Source: Russula earlei (taxonomy: Eukaryota; Basidiomycota; Agaricomycetes; Russulales; Russulaceae). From it: 64,000 bases of DNA. The notes under the pieces were generated by a model that saw only the letters and a program-made list of their open reading frames with translations, had not been told where the DNA came from and ran no database searches. The stretch spans positions 1 to 64,000 of the forward strand of contig JAGFNK010000143.1 in the NCBI GenBank assembly GCA_025769875.1. Reading direction: 5' to 3'. Numbering within the stretch: the stretch's first letter is position 1; every line of letters starts with the position of its first letter. Positions 12,265-24,384 of this stretch are shown here, piece after piece. Both the position numbers and the translations under genes were made by a program.

Positions 12265-12678
12265 TTATTGCTGTTTTCAGCGCACTTGGCGGAGCTTGAA
12301 TTCCACCCAAATCGGTGCAGAAACCCCCTCAAACATGCGGGATGAATATCTCCCTCAAAACAGCTTCAATTCATATGAAATTTATTGTCCCTGAATCGCC
12401 TGAATGAGGGCTAGGCAGCCCCATTGTTTTCATGAGATTTGAGTGAGAATTGGTGGAGCTGGACTCAAGCCACCTCCACATGTGTATTAGATGAATTACA
12501 ACTCAAAATCATGGTCTATATCTATTATTTTTCCCTCATGCTGTACTCATGGGCTGTCTTGAGGCAGCCCCATAGTGTTTTGACTCAAGTGTTGTGGTGT
12601 GTAACATTGTTTCCAGTGTGATTGGAGTCGCGGCCAGCCACTCATCACCCCTCTTGCCTCTCGATTCTGACCATCCTT
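12265..12678 (+). repeat. D1 left terminal inverted repeat
   Basis: About 414 bp, containing CAGCGCACTTGGCGGAGC and GCTGTCTTGAGGCAGCCCC. It is the inverted counterpart of 15148-15499 and matches both D2 ends. Confidence 0.8.
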
Positions 12679-12741
12679 CTTGTTTTTCACAGACAGAGAG
12701 GAGTGGATTGCAAAGAGGGGTCCTATTCTGAACTCTTTCTA

Positions 12742-13746
12742 CTACAGAGTAGCTAGGGTGTTTTTATATACAGGAGTCGTCTCCATTGCAGGTGGTGGCA
12801 GCAGGTGTGGACGAGGAGCGAAGGCGTAGGTGGTGAGTGTGAGTTCGTAGATAGAGACGTAGGTGGCGAGGACTCGAGAAAGAGGATGCGTGGGGTGGCT
12901 TGCGCGGGGGTGGGATCTGTCGTCTTGCAGTGGCGGTGGCGGGGTCGTCTCCACTGCAGGTGTCAGCAGCAGACGTGGGTGAGAGCGCGCAAACGGATGG
13001 GGAGGCGGTGTGGGAGGCGGCGTGCAGTGTGCTGTTGGCGTCGGCAACTGCTTCTCCTGCGGCGGCTTCTGCTCCTGTTGTGGCGTGTTGTGGCTAAGTT
13101 TGTGGCCGAGGCCTTCTTGGTCTTCTGGGGTGGTGCTGGTGGCGAGGGGTTGCGACGGTGCAGCTGTGCTGGTGTCGCACGAAACTACTAAAGCAGTGGC
13201 TGTGACTGAGAAGACTGAGGCTGAGACTGAGAAGGTGGCGGCGGACTGAGCTGGTGCGACAGTGGAGGTGGACGGGGCAGAGGCGACGACTGAGGGCAAT
13301 GCAGGGGCGATGGCGGCTGTGGCTGACAAGGGCATGGTGGCAGTGGCTTGTGAGACGGTGGTGGAGGCAGCGGCGTGTGGCGCTAAGATGTCAGTGGCTG
13401 AGGCTGAGGCTATGGTGGCGGCTGACGAGACTAAGGTGGCTGGCAAGGCTAAGAGTGCGGCGGCGGCAGTTGACTGATCTGAAGCTGGGGCGATGGAGAC
13501 GGCTGGCAAAACTAGGGGTGCGGTGGCGGCAGCTGAGACTGAGAAGGCTGAGGCTGAGGGCAGGGTGGAGACAGCGGCGGCTGGCGATGCTGGTGCTATG
13601 ATGGACTGGGCTGAACTGACGAGTACGGGTGAGGCTAAGACGGAGACTGATGCGAAGTTGGCGGCTGGCACGACTGAGGCTACTGTGGCGATGGATGAGG
13701 CGACGGACAAGACAGTGCATAAAGAGTCATGTGGCTTATTCATCAA
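12742..13746 (-). pseudogene. D1 gag-like gene, Ala/Ser-rich part
   Basis: A minus-strand frame of 334 codons that is almost entirely Ala, Ser, Val, Thr and Pro repeats, homologous to the C-terminal half of the D2 gene. The N-terminal capsid-like part seen in D2 is absent, replaced by unrelated DNA beyond about 13735. Composition alone would give long frames on both strands here, so coding status depends on the D2 copy. Confidence 0.45.
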
Positions 13747-15147
13747 CCATCCACCTGTCCACTCCTACTCCAGGACGACGACAGGGCATTCTTCCCTTCC
13801 CAGAGCTGCTCACCATACCTTGCTCTACCCCTCCATTACAACCCCCTAAACCCTCATGGGCTCAAAGCAATGTGCTTCAAAACGCCGGCCTGCACCGACA
13901 CATACTACTGGCCAAAGGAAGGCTGCCCAAAAAAAAACTGGTGGAAATGAAAGTGACAGCTCAGGCACTCCCACTCGACCGAAGCGATCACAACCATGAG
14001 CTCAGGCTTCCAAGACATCCCTTCCTGCTATTCATGAGGATGGGGAGGAAGAGTCCTATGCCTATGTAAATGCAGAAGCCTGGGAACTCACTACAGCACA
14101 AACACACAGACCACAAGACATGCAAAATTGTCGCAAAGGTGCACGGCCTCGATGTTGACTCACCCACACAGCTATATGGCTGGCCGTGAATCGCTTACAA
14201 GAGTACATATGTGCGTATTCCTTTTGTGCCATCTCCTCTTCATCCTCACATCATCATCATCATCGCCGCCAGCACGCCACCCTCGCCCCCATCAACCACC
14301 GCACACCCTCACCCTCAACGCCCCCGCCTTCACCATGCACTGATGAGTCCCAACGCACAGCCGAAGAGCCCCATACCACGCTGCCATCTTCATTGCCATC
14401 GGACGGTGTTGCTACTGTACATTTTGGTATGCTTTTCTCCCCTTTTTTACTAGACTCTCATTTTGTTAGTCAGAGATCTGCATGCCGCCTATGCATCCAT
14501 TTCCCAGCCTGCCGCCGTCTTCCCTCTCCCTTTCTACTTCCACACCCCCTCGCTCCTCTCCCTCGCATCTGCCATCCAAGTTCTCCAATCGTCCCACCCG
14601 CAATCTCGTTTGGCAGCGCCATCAGTGCCCAAGCGACCACCCACCAGCACTCTCCCTATCCCCCCTCCAGCCTCTCCTTTGCATCGTCTCCCCCTCCTCG
14701 TGTCGCGACTCGACCACACCCCTCATCACCACACCTGGCCTCGGCCATCCTTCACAAATTGCCACACGCCACTACCACAGCTGCTGGAGACCACGACTCG
14801 ATACCTTGCGTTGTCCAGCTTTGGTCCCCATCTCACGTCTAGATTTCCTTTCATATGACTGTCTTTTGTGCTTTTCCTGTCCCTTAGCCTTAGTTCTAAC
14901 CTGTATCTGCTACCATGTTGAATAAAGTTGCCCTGTTGTTCCCTTATCATCTGTGTGAACCTGAGTGCAGTCGAATGAACAAACGCGTTCTCACGTTCCC
15001 GCTAGGTGCTCCTCTTCTTTGGAGCTTCAGTCTTATGAAGTCATTGTGCATTCTTGGACACACTTCACCGCCCCATGGGCTCAGGTGTGCACTTCCTGGG
15101 GGGGCTCCTTCCTGGCACACAACCGTGCTACTGTCACACGATATGAG
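13747..15147. other. Foreign or unclassified interior of D1
   Basis: Not shared with D2. From an ATG at 13857 there is a frame with a basic, Ser/Thr-rich start (MGSKQCASKRRPAPTHTTGQ), one internal TGA and an acidic stretch, reminiscent of the disordered N-termini of fungal transposases but too short to assign. 14200-14840 is extremely C-rich. An AATAAA lies near 14920. No termini or target duplication were found. Confidence 0.35.
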
Positions 15148-15499
15148 GGAAACGACGTTGCACACCACAATGCTTGAGTCAAAAACACTATGGGGCTGCC
15201 TCAAGACAGCCCATGGGTACAACATGAGGGAAAAATAATAGATATAGACCATGATTTTGAGTTGTAATTCATCTAATATATATGTGGAGGTGGCTTGAGA
15301 CCAGCTCCACCAATTCTCACTCAAATCTCATGAAAACAATGGGGCTGCCTAGCCCTCATTCAGGCGATTCAGGGACAATAAATTTCATATGAATTGAAGC
15401 TGTTTTGAGGGAGATATTCATCCCACACATTTGAGAGGGTTTTCTGCGCCGATTTGGGTGGAATTCAAACTCCGCCAAGTGCGCTGAAAACGGCAATAA
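15148..15499 (-). repeat. D1 right terminal inverted repeat
   Basis: About 352 bp, inverted match to 12265 onward; its inner end is shorter than in D2 because the unrelated interior begins here. Confidence 0.78.
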
Positions 15500-16559
15500 A
15501 CTAACTAACAGTAAATGAATCAGATGCTTTGCATGTGCACTAAGCAGTAAACATGTGGACTCTAAAGGCCCTTACTCATCATTATGGGCCTCCTTACTCA
15601 GCAGCTTACTGAGCATGACTGAGCATGCTCACTAAGCATCCCTGACTTCTTACTCATCCATCTATTGTGCTTGATAACAAGGTTATGACTTGTTCCCTAT
15701 TTAGCAGTTCTCTTGTAGTATATAAGCGCTCAATGAAGTAGCAGACAGTCTTCAGACTGTCCATTTGTTTATGGTGTTGCAAGTCCAGGGACATGCAAAT
15801 GAGATCATAAGGCTGACTGGTCCAAGGTAAGAGAGAAGAGAGGGGGAGAGAGTGGAGCAAGTGGTCTGCACAACTGGTGATGCTTCTTGTTTTTCACAGA
15901 CAGAGAGGAGTGGGTTGCAAAGAGGGGCCCTATTCTCAGTCGACTGGAACTCCTGAGTAGCTAGGGTGTTTTTATATACAAGCAGGGAGGTACTAAAGAT
16001 GAAAGGCATGAAAGAGAGAGAGGGGCATGAAAGAGAATTGAGGCTGGTCAAGACGGTGGTCAAGACGGTGGTTGAGGCTATGATGAAAGACTTGGGACAT
16101 GAACATGTCTAGTGTGCCGAGGCATGGCATGCATGTGTGGTCAGTGGCAAGGGCTGGGCAATGCGATCAAGGTCTTGATGTCACATGCAAGGTGGCTTGT
16201 GGTGTGCGGTCGGTGGACAGCCTGGAACGAGAGGGAGGTGGCAAGGGATGAAAGGGAGCTGAGGTGTCAGTCTCATGTCATGTCATGTCACATTTTTGCA
16301 TGTGATTTTGAGGCCAGACATAATCTTCCTTACAACAGCACTCTCTATTCCTGGGATACTCCTCTAAAGGACTGTTCTCTTGTGCTACACTGGCCTCCTC
16401 TCTGCGTAACTGCTCAACACTACCAGTAACTGTACCTCTCTGTTACTTGATACTGCTTCAGACCCTCCTCCTTGCTCACACAGTCCTAGATGTCTATCAA
16501 CTCATCTTTGAACTTATCCCTTGCTCTTGAACTGGATTGTTCAACAGTGAGTCTTGACA
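15497..16559 (+). mobile_element. LTR-A (copy A3), 5'-truncated, with nested LTR-E
   Basis: Only the 3' half of LTR-A is present, from the ACTAACTAACAG block to the terminal TGAGTCTTGACA. The 5' half is replaced by the end of D1, and LTR-E1 is inserted at 15775-16334. It abuts Gy3 gag on the right. No target duplication remains because the left end is lost. Confidence 0.85.
15775..16334 (-). mobile_element. LTR-E (copy E1) inside LTR-A3
   Basis: A 560 bp block that on the minus strand starts TGTAAGGAAGATTATG, has a TATA box (TGTATATAAAAACACC) and ends GGACTTGCAACA. Related sequence occurs in D2 (28870-29275) and at 51.6-52.4 kb. It splits LTR-A3 after the hairpin region. An exact duplication is not visible (TATGG against ACAGC). 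Confidence 0.65.
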
Positions 16560-17609
16560 CCACCTGGAGGTGGAGGAGTCCCTTTTGGACCCATGGGCCC
16601 ACCAGCCCCAGGAGGAGGCCCCCCCCTGAGGAGGCCCTCCAGGAGGAGGACCACCTGCAGCACCTCCTGTAGGACCAGGAGCAAACCTGGCACCCCAGCT
16701 GGCACCAGGCCCCCATGGAGGCAATCAATCTCTGAAAGGAGACCTCCTGAGGTCTTCAAAGGGGACAGAAAGAAGACAAAGTACTTTGTCCAAGATTTCA
16801 ATTTGTGGAAACTGCTTAACAGTGACAACCCAACAATGACTATTCCAATGAAATGAGTAGCCTTGGCTCTCACCTACATCAAAGGAGAGAAGGTACATTA
16901 ATGGGTGGTCAACCAAATGATCCTGGTAGAAGCAAAAATGAATGGGGACCCACCATTGCCCTATGCACCAGTGCAAGTGGATCCAACTGATATGCTCTTT
17001 TGGACCAAATTAGTGGATGACTTCTTTCAGGAATTCAAAGATACCACAGAGCCCCAAAGATGCTTTTATGGAGCTGCAGCAGCTGTTGATGTCTAAAGCA
17101 GCATCACTGGATGATTATACCAGCAAGTTCCTTGTTTTGTGCAGTAAAGCAGGATGGGACCAAAACTCACCAGGAGCAGTCGAAGCCTATAAAGCTGGAC
17201 TGATCACCTGGCTGGTGCGACAAATTTATAATTGACCAGTCAGAGACATACCTGCCATCAATGATCCACAAGCATGGGTCAATTCTGCCAGGGAAGAACA
17301 AGCCAGAGACCAACTTATGAAAGCTAATATTGGATCTGGAGGTGGATTGTTGACCACCAGGAAAATTGCATGAAATCCCTACAGCCAGGAAAAAGGCAAA
17401 ACCAAAGAGACCCCAATGCTATGGAAGTGGACTTAGTATCCACTGATGCAACAAGGACCAAGTGTTGTCCTCTTCTAACAGAGGAGAAGAAGAAACTGCT
17501 AGCAGAATGCTTCATCTGCAAGAAGGCAGGGCAGATTAGCCAGAACTGTCCTGACAAGGACAGAGTCAAGAAGAAATCAAGTAACCCAAGGGACAAAGGA
17601 AAGGCTTGA
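16560..17609 (+). pseudogene. gag: Gy3 gag
   Basis: The Gag of Gy3, lacking its start (cut by LTR-A3). It begins with a Gly/Pro-rich segment, then a capsid-like region (PPEVFKGDRKKTKYFVQDFN near 16745; later AREEQARDQLMKANIGSG near 17290). A knuckle at about 17509-17552 reads CFICKKAGQISQNC, where the zinc-binding His is Gln. In-frame TGA codons replace conserved arginines at 16854 and 17233, and a frameshift lies near 17065. Non-functional. Confidence 0.8.
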
Positions 17610-17819
17610 GCTCTGGAAACAGAGAAGGAGGACAACTCAGGGTACAGTGAAACAAAAGCACTGTTTCTGGACAATCCACATCTCCTCCTCCTACCTATAA
17701 CAAGAGCTCCTCTGTGTCCATAAAGAAGATGTCCACCAAACAGGAGGACTTACTGGAAGAACTGATGGAACAGGGTTTTTAGGAACACCTAAGTTGAAGC
17801 CTGGCTTAGGAAGAATAGG

Positions 17820-18421
17820 GTGTTGCAAGTGTACATTAGAAGACTGAATGCTATGAATATTCCATTCATTTTTATCACTGCACACATGACAGCCGAGGAG
17901 TCTGCTCTACTAGACAGTGGAGCAACTGGGAACTTCATCAATCATTCAGCTTGGAAAAGGCTGAAGATAGGAAGATGGGAACTACATGAACTAATGGTAG
18001 AACAAAATGTCGACAGAACCCAGAATAAGCAAGGAGAACTCACTCATTATTGCTGGCTTTGCGTCTGATACAAGGAGAAGGAGAGCTTGCAGAAGTTCTA
18101 TCTCACCAGCTTAGGAATGGATTGGGTCATCTTGGGAATTCCATTCCTATATGAATTCAACCCCACCATCAACTGGAAGAAAGGACAACTGATGGAGGGA
18201 GCAGTACAAATTGAAACTGCATGATACAAGTATTTGGATCTCTATGTCACAAATATCCAGAAGTGAGCAAGAGATGAAAGTTGACAATTGAAGAAGGGGG
18301 AAGCAATTTACCTACAGAAGATGACTATCGCTCAGAGATGGGCCCAACAGTCAATCAAACCTCAGGAAGGAGAGGACCCCCTTGCCAATGTTCCAAAGTG
18401 ATTCCACCACTTTGCAGATGT
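17820..18421 (+). pseudogene. Gy3 protease
   Basis: Retropepsin domain with LLDSGATGNFINHSAW (about 17910-17955) and downstream LGIPFLYEFNPTINWKKGQL near 18140. TGA at 18066-18068 replaces an expected Arg codon. The linker to the reverse transcriptase is interrupted at 18422 by LTR-A4; removing it and one GATGT restores HHFADVFSEEKSQRFPPP. Confidence 0.82.
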
Positions 18422-19384
18422 TGTCAAGACTCACTGTTGAACAATCCAGTTCAAGAGAAAGGGATAAGCTCAAAGACAAGTTGATAGACATTGAGGACTG
18501 CGTGAGCAAGAAGGATGGTCCAAAGCAGTAGTACATACCAGAGAGGTACCGTTACTGGGAGTGTCAAGCAGTTATGCAGGGAGGAGGCCAGAGTGACACA
18601 AGGGGATGGTCCTAAAGGAGGATCCCAGGGATAGAGAGTGCCACAAACAAATGGACAGTCTGAAGACTGTCTGCTACTTTATTGAGCACTTATATACTAC
18701 AAGAGAACTGCTAAATAGGGAACAAGTCATAACCTTATTATCAAGCACCATTGATGGATGAGTAAGAAGTCAGAGTACGCTTACTGAGCATGCTCAGTCA
18801 TGCTCAATAAGCTGCTGAGTAAGAAGGCTCCTATTGATGAGTAAGAGCCTTTACTGTCCATGTGTTCACTGCCTTAGTACACGTGTGAAGCACCTGATTC
18901 ATTTACTTGTCAATTAGTTTAGGGCCTGTCATTTGAGGACTTGTGGTTTGGTTCAAGGAATAGAGTTGCTTATTAGGCCCCTTATATAGTTCTATTAGGG
19001 TCCTTAGAGTCAACCCTAATACTTCTATTAAGGTCCTTAGTGTTGCCTTATAGTTCGTTCTAAGGTTATTAGAGTTAGTCTAATAATGCATCGTAGAGCT
19101 TTTAGTATCTTGTTAGTGCCTCTTGTAGAGCACTTAGAGTTGTCCTAAAGGATCCTTAGGGAGGCTATAATACTGTCCTTTATTGCTAAAAGGATTGCCA
19201 TTAAGTGGGGCTTGCTGTATGTCAATTGTGCCAAGAATCACTTGCACAACAATGCACACATGATATTGTGGACACCTCTACCCACCCCTTTTGTCTGTGT
19301 GAACAGGGTGGCATCATAGAGGCTGGGTTTCCTCTAGTAAGGAAGGGTCTTTCAAGGGCCCTCTCCGGGAACTTGTTCCTGACA
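18422..19384 (-). mobile_element. Solo LTR-A (copy A4)
   Basis: A 963 bp LTR, reverse orientation, exact duplication GATGT (18417-18421 and 19385-19389). It is inserted between the protease and RT of Gy3. Confidence 0.93.
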
Positions 19385-21733
19385 GATGTCTTCTCAGAAG
19401 AGAAGTCCCAGAGGTTCCCACCACCAAGGGAGCCAGATATGCAGATAGAGCTGTTACCTGATGTCAAGACACGTACTGCTGATCACTAAGGACTCAGGAG
19501 CAGGTGGGCAGGGGTCGGAACAGATGGTACGCGGCGTAAATGGCGTTGAACAGGAGGACGAGCCAAACGACTAGAAGATACCAGATGGGGACTGGTACGT
19601 GTTGCAGGAGGCAGAGGCAAAGAGTAGAGGCCAGTGCAGCGAGGGACTTTAAACAAGGCGGTCGTTGAAGAGTACCTTGAAGACGAGGGAAGGCTTTAGA
19701 CTGAGCAGTCGCAGGGGAATACCCAGGAAGTGGAGAGTATCACAAATGGACAGTCTGACAACTGCCATGCTTCATTGGGGCTTATATACAGTGTACAGGG
19801 TCGATTACAAAGCACTGGGACTATTCTAGACTCTTTGGTACCATCCAATAGGACTACAGAGGCATAAACTTGCTTATGTCAAGTTTCAGGCTTACTGAGC
19901 GCATTACTGATCATTGTGGAGCAATGACATCATTATGATGTCACTGTGGGGCGCTTAGTGAGCCTATGAGGTCACTGTGGAGTCGCTCAGTCAGCCATGA
20001 TGTCATTGGAGCCTTGATGACGTCAGATGATTTATGCAACAGTTTCTAAGAGTTTGTGCCGCTGTTTCGGGTCCATGGTGGCTGGGTGGCCATGTGGCTG
20101 CCACGCGATGATTACCCGATTAGGAAACCGGTGCCTGGTCGTGTTAGAGTGTCTTTGCAATAGCAATATCTTGTACCACAGGAGGGATAGCCCAGAAAAT
20201 GGAAGGGAGTCGGCAATGCAAAGTGAGAGAGGTCTTTCTTGAGTAAAATAGGACAATCCTTGGCCAGGACTTGGCCTTGGTTCGTAACACCTGATGCACC
20301 AAAGGAGCTAAACTGCAAAGTGTACCCCCTGACATGAGATGAATGAGAATACCTCAAGAAATTCCTAGCTGATGAAGTAGAAAAGTGATATATCACTCCA
20401 GGTCCATCCAGCTACACATCTCCAGTGTTCTTCATTGGCAAGAAGGACAGCAAAGAGAAAAGAATCATTGTGGACTATCAATGACTAAATCAGTGGACCA
20501 GACGAGACAATGAACCTTTACCACATCTGGAACAAGAGGTGGAAAGGCTTTGATGAAAGAAGGTGTTCTCCAAGTTCAACATATGATGGGGATACAATAA
20601 TGTACAATTGGCAGAAGGAGATCACTGGAAAGCAGCCTTCAAGATGCCATATGGGACATACCTGCCCAATGTCATGTATTTTGTGCTCAAGAACACACCA
20701 GCCATCTTCACTAGGCTGATGAGAAGAGACTTTGGTGACTGGCTGGACCAATGGGCAGAATACACTGTCAACTATCTGGATGACTTTGGAATTGCCACAG
20801 GGGACAGTCCCAAACAGCTAGAGATCCACAAGCAATGTATCAGCAAACTACTCATGCTGATGCAGAAGAAGTCATACTTCCTGAAACTCAAGAAATGCCA
20901 GTTCTTGATGCAGAAATTAACCATGCTGGGTTGGGACATAGATGAAGGGAAGATGAAGATCAAGGCCTCCAAAGTCTGAGGAATCATGGACTGGCCTAGG
21001 GAAATCAAGGATGTGCATGAAGTGTGCAAAGTCATGGGAGTCCTCAGTTACAATAGGGCTTTTATCTGAGGGTTCAGCCAGATTCCTCAACCCATTTTCA
21101 CCTTGACAAAGAAAGGAGTACCATTTGAATAGACTCAAGAATGCAAAGATGCTCTGGAATGACTTATCCAGATAGTATCTTCCAACCCTGTCCTGCTCCA
21201 TCCTGATGAGGAGCAACCTTTTGAATTGGAAGTAGACACATCCAACTATGCTATTGGAGCAGTACTATTCCAGAAGGATGAACAAGGAAAGAGAAGACCA
21301 ATTGGTTACCTCTCTGCCACCTTGAAACAAGCAAAAAAGAACTATGACATATGGGACAAAGAGCTCTTAGCCATGGTGCAAGCCTTAAAGCATTGGAGGC
21401 ACCTGCTCATGGGAGCAAAGCACAAGGTGGTGGTCTATACAGACCATGCGAACCTGTTGCATTACCGACATCCTCAGCATATAAATGGTTGAGTGGCAAG
21501 ATCCATCACCTTCTTGGCAGACTTCAACTTGGAGCTGAAACACCAGGCAGGGGCAAGGAATAAAGTAGATGCCCTGTCCAGGAGACCTGAGCTTGATGAT
21601 GGACAAGGGGAGAAAGAAGAAGTGATCGCGCTACCCAACCACCTTTTTATTTGAGTAATGCACACTACTGCATTAGAAGAACAGATAAAGAACCAACAAG
21701 GGGAAGAAAGACACCAACTAAAGTTACTCAATT
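19385..21733 (+). pseudogene. pol: Gy3 reverse transcriptase and RNase H
   Basis: Pol core of Gy3, interrupted by LTR-J1 (19462-20289). RT motifs: FFIGKKDSKEKRIIVDYQ near 20430, WGYNNVQL near 20590, and catalytic YLDDFGIATGD near 20775. RNase H: LEVDTSNYAIGAVLFQKD near 21225 and YDIWDKELLAMVQALKHW near 21340. TGA stops sit at conserved Arg positions at 20482, 20584, 20977, 21067, 21160, 21490 and 21652, plus one TAG near 21130 where Trp is expected. The frame continues across Gy4 into the integrase at 34703. Inactive copy. Confidence 0.88.
19462..20289 (-). mobile_element. Solo LTR-J (copy J1)
   Basis: An 828 bp LTR; on the plus strand it runs from TGTCAAGACACG to GTTCGTAACA. Exact duplication CCTGA (19457-19461 and 20290-20294). 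Removing it joins MQIELLPD to AP-ELNCKVYPLT in Gy3 pol. It shares an R/U5-like block with LTR-A. Confidence 0.93.
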
Positions 21734-22226
21734 TGTCACAGAACTGGTACTTTGGACCGGACCGGCAACAGGGCTGGCCTACCTGGATGGACCTCGAGTC
21801 CACTTCGTGTTTCATGACTCGTCTGTAGAACTCATGTATTCCTTCATGTTCCAGCATGTTCTTGCCTCAATTGCCTTGACGTACCCTTAAGGACACCATT
21901 TGATATAGCGTTCCTCATGTATATAAGACTGCCAGTTGACAAGAACAAGCCTTAAGCTTGTTCTCCTGTGAAATATCACTGGTTTCAGCTTCAGGACTGT
22001 AGGCTTGCAGAGAATCAAGCAAATGCCCCAGAAAGCCTCTCATTCTACTAAGTCTTTGAACACAAAGACTTACCATTCAAGTTTCCTCTCTGCAGTACAC
22101 AATTGCCTTGGCATTGTTGTCACCAAGACCCCTGACTTCTGCGAGAATCTTCATTCTTGCTCGACTCTGTGCACACGTCTCACAGGTGAAATGATTTGTC
22201 AGCAACACCACCCCCAGTTGGTGACA
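21734..22226 (+). mobile_element. 5' LTR-B of Gy4
   Basis: 493 bp, TGTCAC...GTGACA, with GTATATAAGACTGCC near 21919 as TATA region followed by AACAAGCCTTAAGCTTGTTC. It is followed by a short leader and the gag ATG at 22295. Confidence 0.9.
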
Positions 22227-22627
22227 TTAGAACAAGCTTGCTCTGAACCCTCGACCCTGAACCACGCACCCACGAAAATAAGATTTTCTTCAACATGACT
22301 ACAGTCCAAGATCGGAAGTACAACGGACTTGCTACACCAACTGTAGAAGGACTGGCAGCCCTCAAATGTCCATTTGAACTGCTCTGTGATCAAGAGGAGA
22401 ATGTTCCCAGCATGACCCAATTCAATGACAGCATCGACTTCCTCTCAGTAAGGACCAATGGTGTACCATGGACAGGCTACTATATCACCTGGAAAGGTGC
22501 CAAAATAGCCCTGAGCCACCTTTACAGCCTGTGGTTTGAGATTGCAAGACATGGAGACACCTCGGAAGCAACATGCGTCACTCACCTGGCCTTTTGCCTC
22601 GCTCAAAGTCCCCTCAGAGGGATTAAC

Positions 22628-23146
22628 TGTTGAGATTATCATTGATTTGGGTGATTTGGTATATTACCACTACCCTGGGATGTTGTGATGTAATCACAGC
22701 TCAGACGTGTTGATGCGTTGGTTACACAGACCGGGCATCACCGGTTTAGCTCAGGCGCATGACACATCGGATCACATGGACTGGCTCAGCTCATACACTG
22801 AGATCTGCGTTAGTTACAATGATAAGTTAATTGTTGACAATCAGTAGCTACTAATGACTGATCCTTCATGATACAAGTTGGTAGTTATGATTACTTTGCT
22901 TAGAGACGCTTTCGCATATTTAAGAGGCACTCAATTAGCTAGATTGCTTCAGTCTTGTCTTACACAATACTGAAGTGAGTACTTACTGTTTCCTATCTTA
23001 TCTCTCGCATCTAATCACGCGTTGTAGATATCTTTTGATAGGTATTACTGAATTATAGTCTTGTCTTACACAATACTGAAATATCTTTTGATAGATCTTA
23101 AGGATCTTATCGTTGTTATCATAACCTGTGCCCATCTGCTTCAACA
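22628..23146 (+). mobile_element. Solo LTR-F
   Basis: 519 bp, TGTTGAGATTATC to GCTTCAACA, with exact duplication TTAAC (22623-22627 and 23147-23151). It contains a TATA-like CATATTTAAGAGG near 22915 and an internal direct repeat of CTTGTCTTACACAATACTGA about 105 bp apart. It splits Gy4 gag at PLRGIN-L. Confidence 0.92.
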
Positions 23147-23511
23147 TTAACCTAACAACATTGATAGCATCAGGAGAACCTCTCCCTAGCTCTAAGGCCC
23201 CAAGTCACACTCCAACACCAGGACCCGCCCCACCCACTCACACTCTGATGGAGCTCGAACCCACGACAACGATGAGCATTTTCATCACCTCCACTGACCC
23301 CAAACTGACCCAACCACAGCCTGCATCGTCCAGAATGGTGCAAACACATCTGCATGCATCATTTGCAGGATTTGGAGGACATGGAGTATGACCCCCAAGT
23401 CCCGACCCCAAATCTGATGACTACAAAACATGCGCTGACTGCAGACATGACATGTGCAATTCTGACAACAGGAAACTTGAGGGAATTCCCCCCAAGTTTT
23501 TTAATGGTGAT

Positions 23512-24384
23512 TGTCACAGTAACTAGCCGTGTCAGTTTGCAAGCGTAAAGACAAGTCGGTGATAGAGATGTGTTCAAGAAACGGGCTGGTTCCCATGTAT
23601 AAAGAGTAAGGATCCCTGCAGCGGTTGAAGTGTTTTATGCTAAACAGGTTATGGCTGATAGACCCTTCCTAGTATGACTCAGTCTGTTGAGAAGCTAGGG
23701 TAAGTTTGTAATGGGATAGACTAGGGCTGGTTCCACTAGCTATATGTGTTCAAGTCCGTCAGGGACCTTGAACAACGCAGAGAGAGTAGAGGAAGGTAGG
23801 TCTTAAAGGAGGAGAGCTCTTCTCAGGGGAGTGAAGAGAGACTCTTAGGAAAGGCGAAGAGTAGATGGTGGATGGTGTGTTGAGAGTTGATGAAATGGAG
23901 AGGTGGATGTGGTTTGAGGATTAGGAGCAAAGTGAGTTGCAGGAGAATATGTTTGGACAAGAGTAGGTTGGATTCTACAAGAGACCAAGCTTAGGGCTTT
24001 GGTCACAAAGTACTGAGCTTATATATACAGGAGAAGCGCAGCAATAGCTGCGCTTTGACTGTGCTACTAGTATAGTAGGAGTCATAGTAAGTAGGAGTCA
24101 TAGGAATGAGGCCACGAATGAGTCAGAACCAAGTGACTGTGCTGCACAGTAAATGCGCAGCATTGCACAGTCGAAACTAAGAAGTAGATATAAATGGAAA
24201 GAGAACCAAACAAAGGGAAAGTAACAGCAATCCAGTGTTACCTGGACATATATGGATCACATGATAGCACAGAAGGGATCACAAGACGTAAGAGATCATG
24301 AGACCAGTAAGTAAAGGGACATACGAGAGCCAGCAGTCTGTAGCAAAAGGTAAGGAGTAAATGTAAAAGGAAAATGGTATAACA
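23512..24384 (-). mobile_element. Solo LTR-G (copy G2)
   Basis: 873 bp, reverse orientation relative to the Gy2 LTR at 8314. Exact duplication GTGAT (23507-23511 and 24385-24389). It splits Gy4 gag. Confidence 0.93.

Larger units (their letters stand above)
12265..15499. mobile_element. Element D1 with long terminal inverted repeats
   Basis: A unit of about 3.2 kb bounded by inverted repeats (12265-12678 against 15148-15499), outermost bases TTATTGC...GCAATAA. The same ends bound D2 at 28455-31689. The left flank is Gy2 protease and the right flank is the middle of an LTR-A, so the two sides do not match and no target duplication is seen; a deletion or exchange after insertion is likely. The interior carries a minus-strand Ala/Ser-rich frame and unrelated sequence at 13747-15147. 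The class of element is uncertain. Confidence 0.65.

Noticed and set aside
12265..15499. D1 as an LTR retrotransposon
   Set aside because: The terminal repeats are inverted relative to each other, so they cannot be LTRs of one element.
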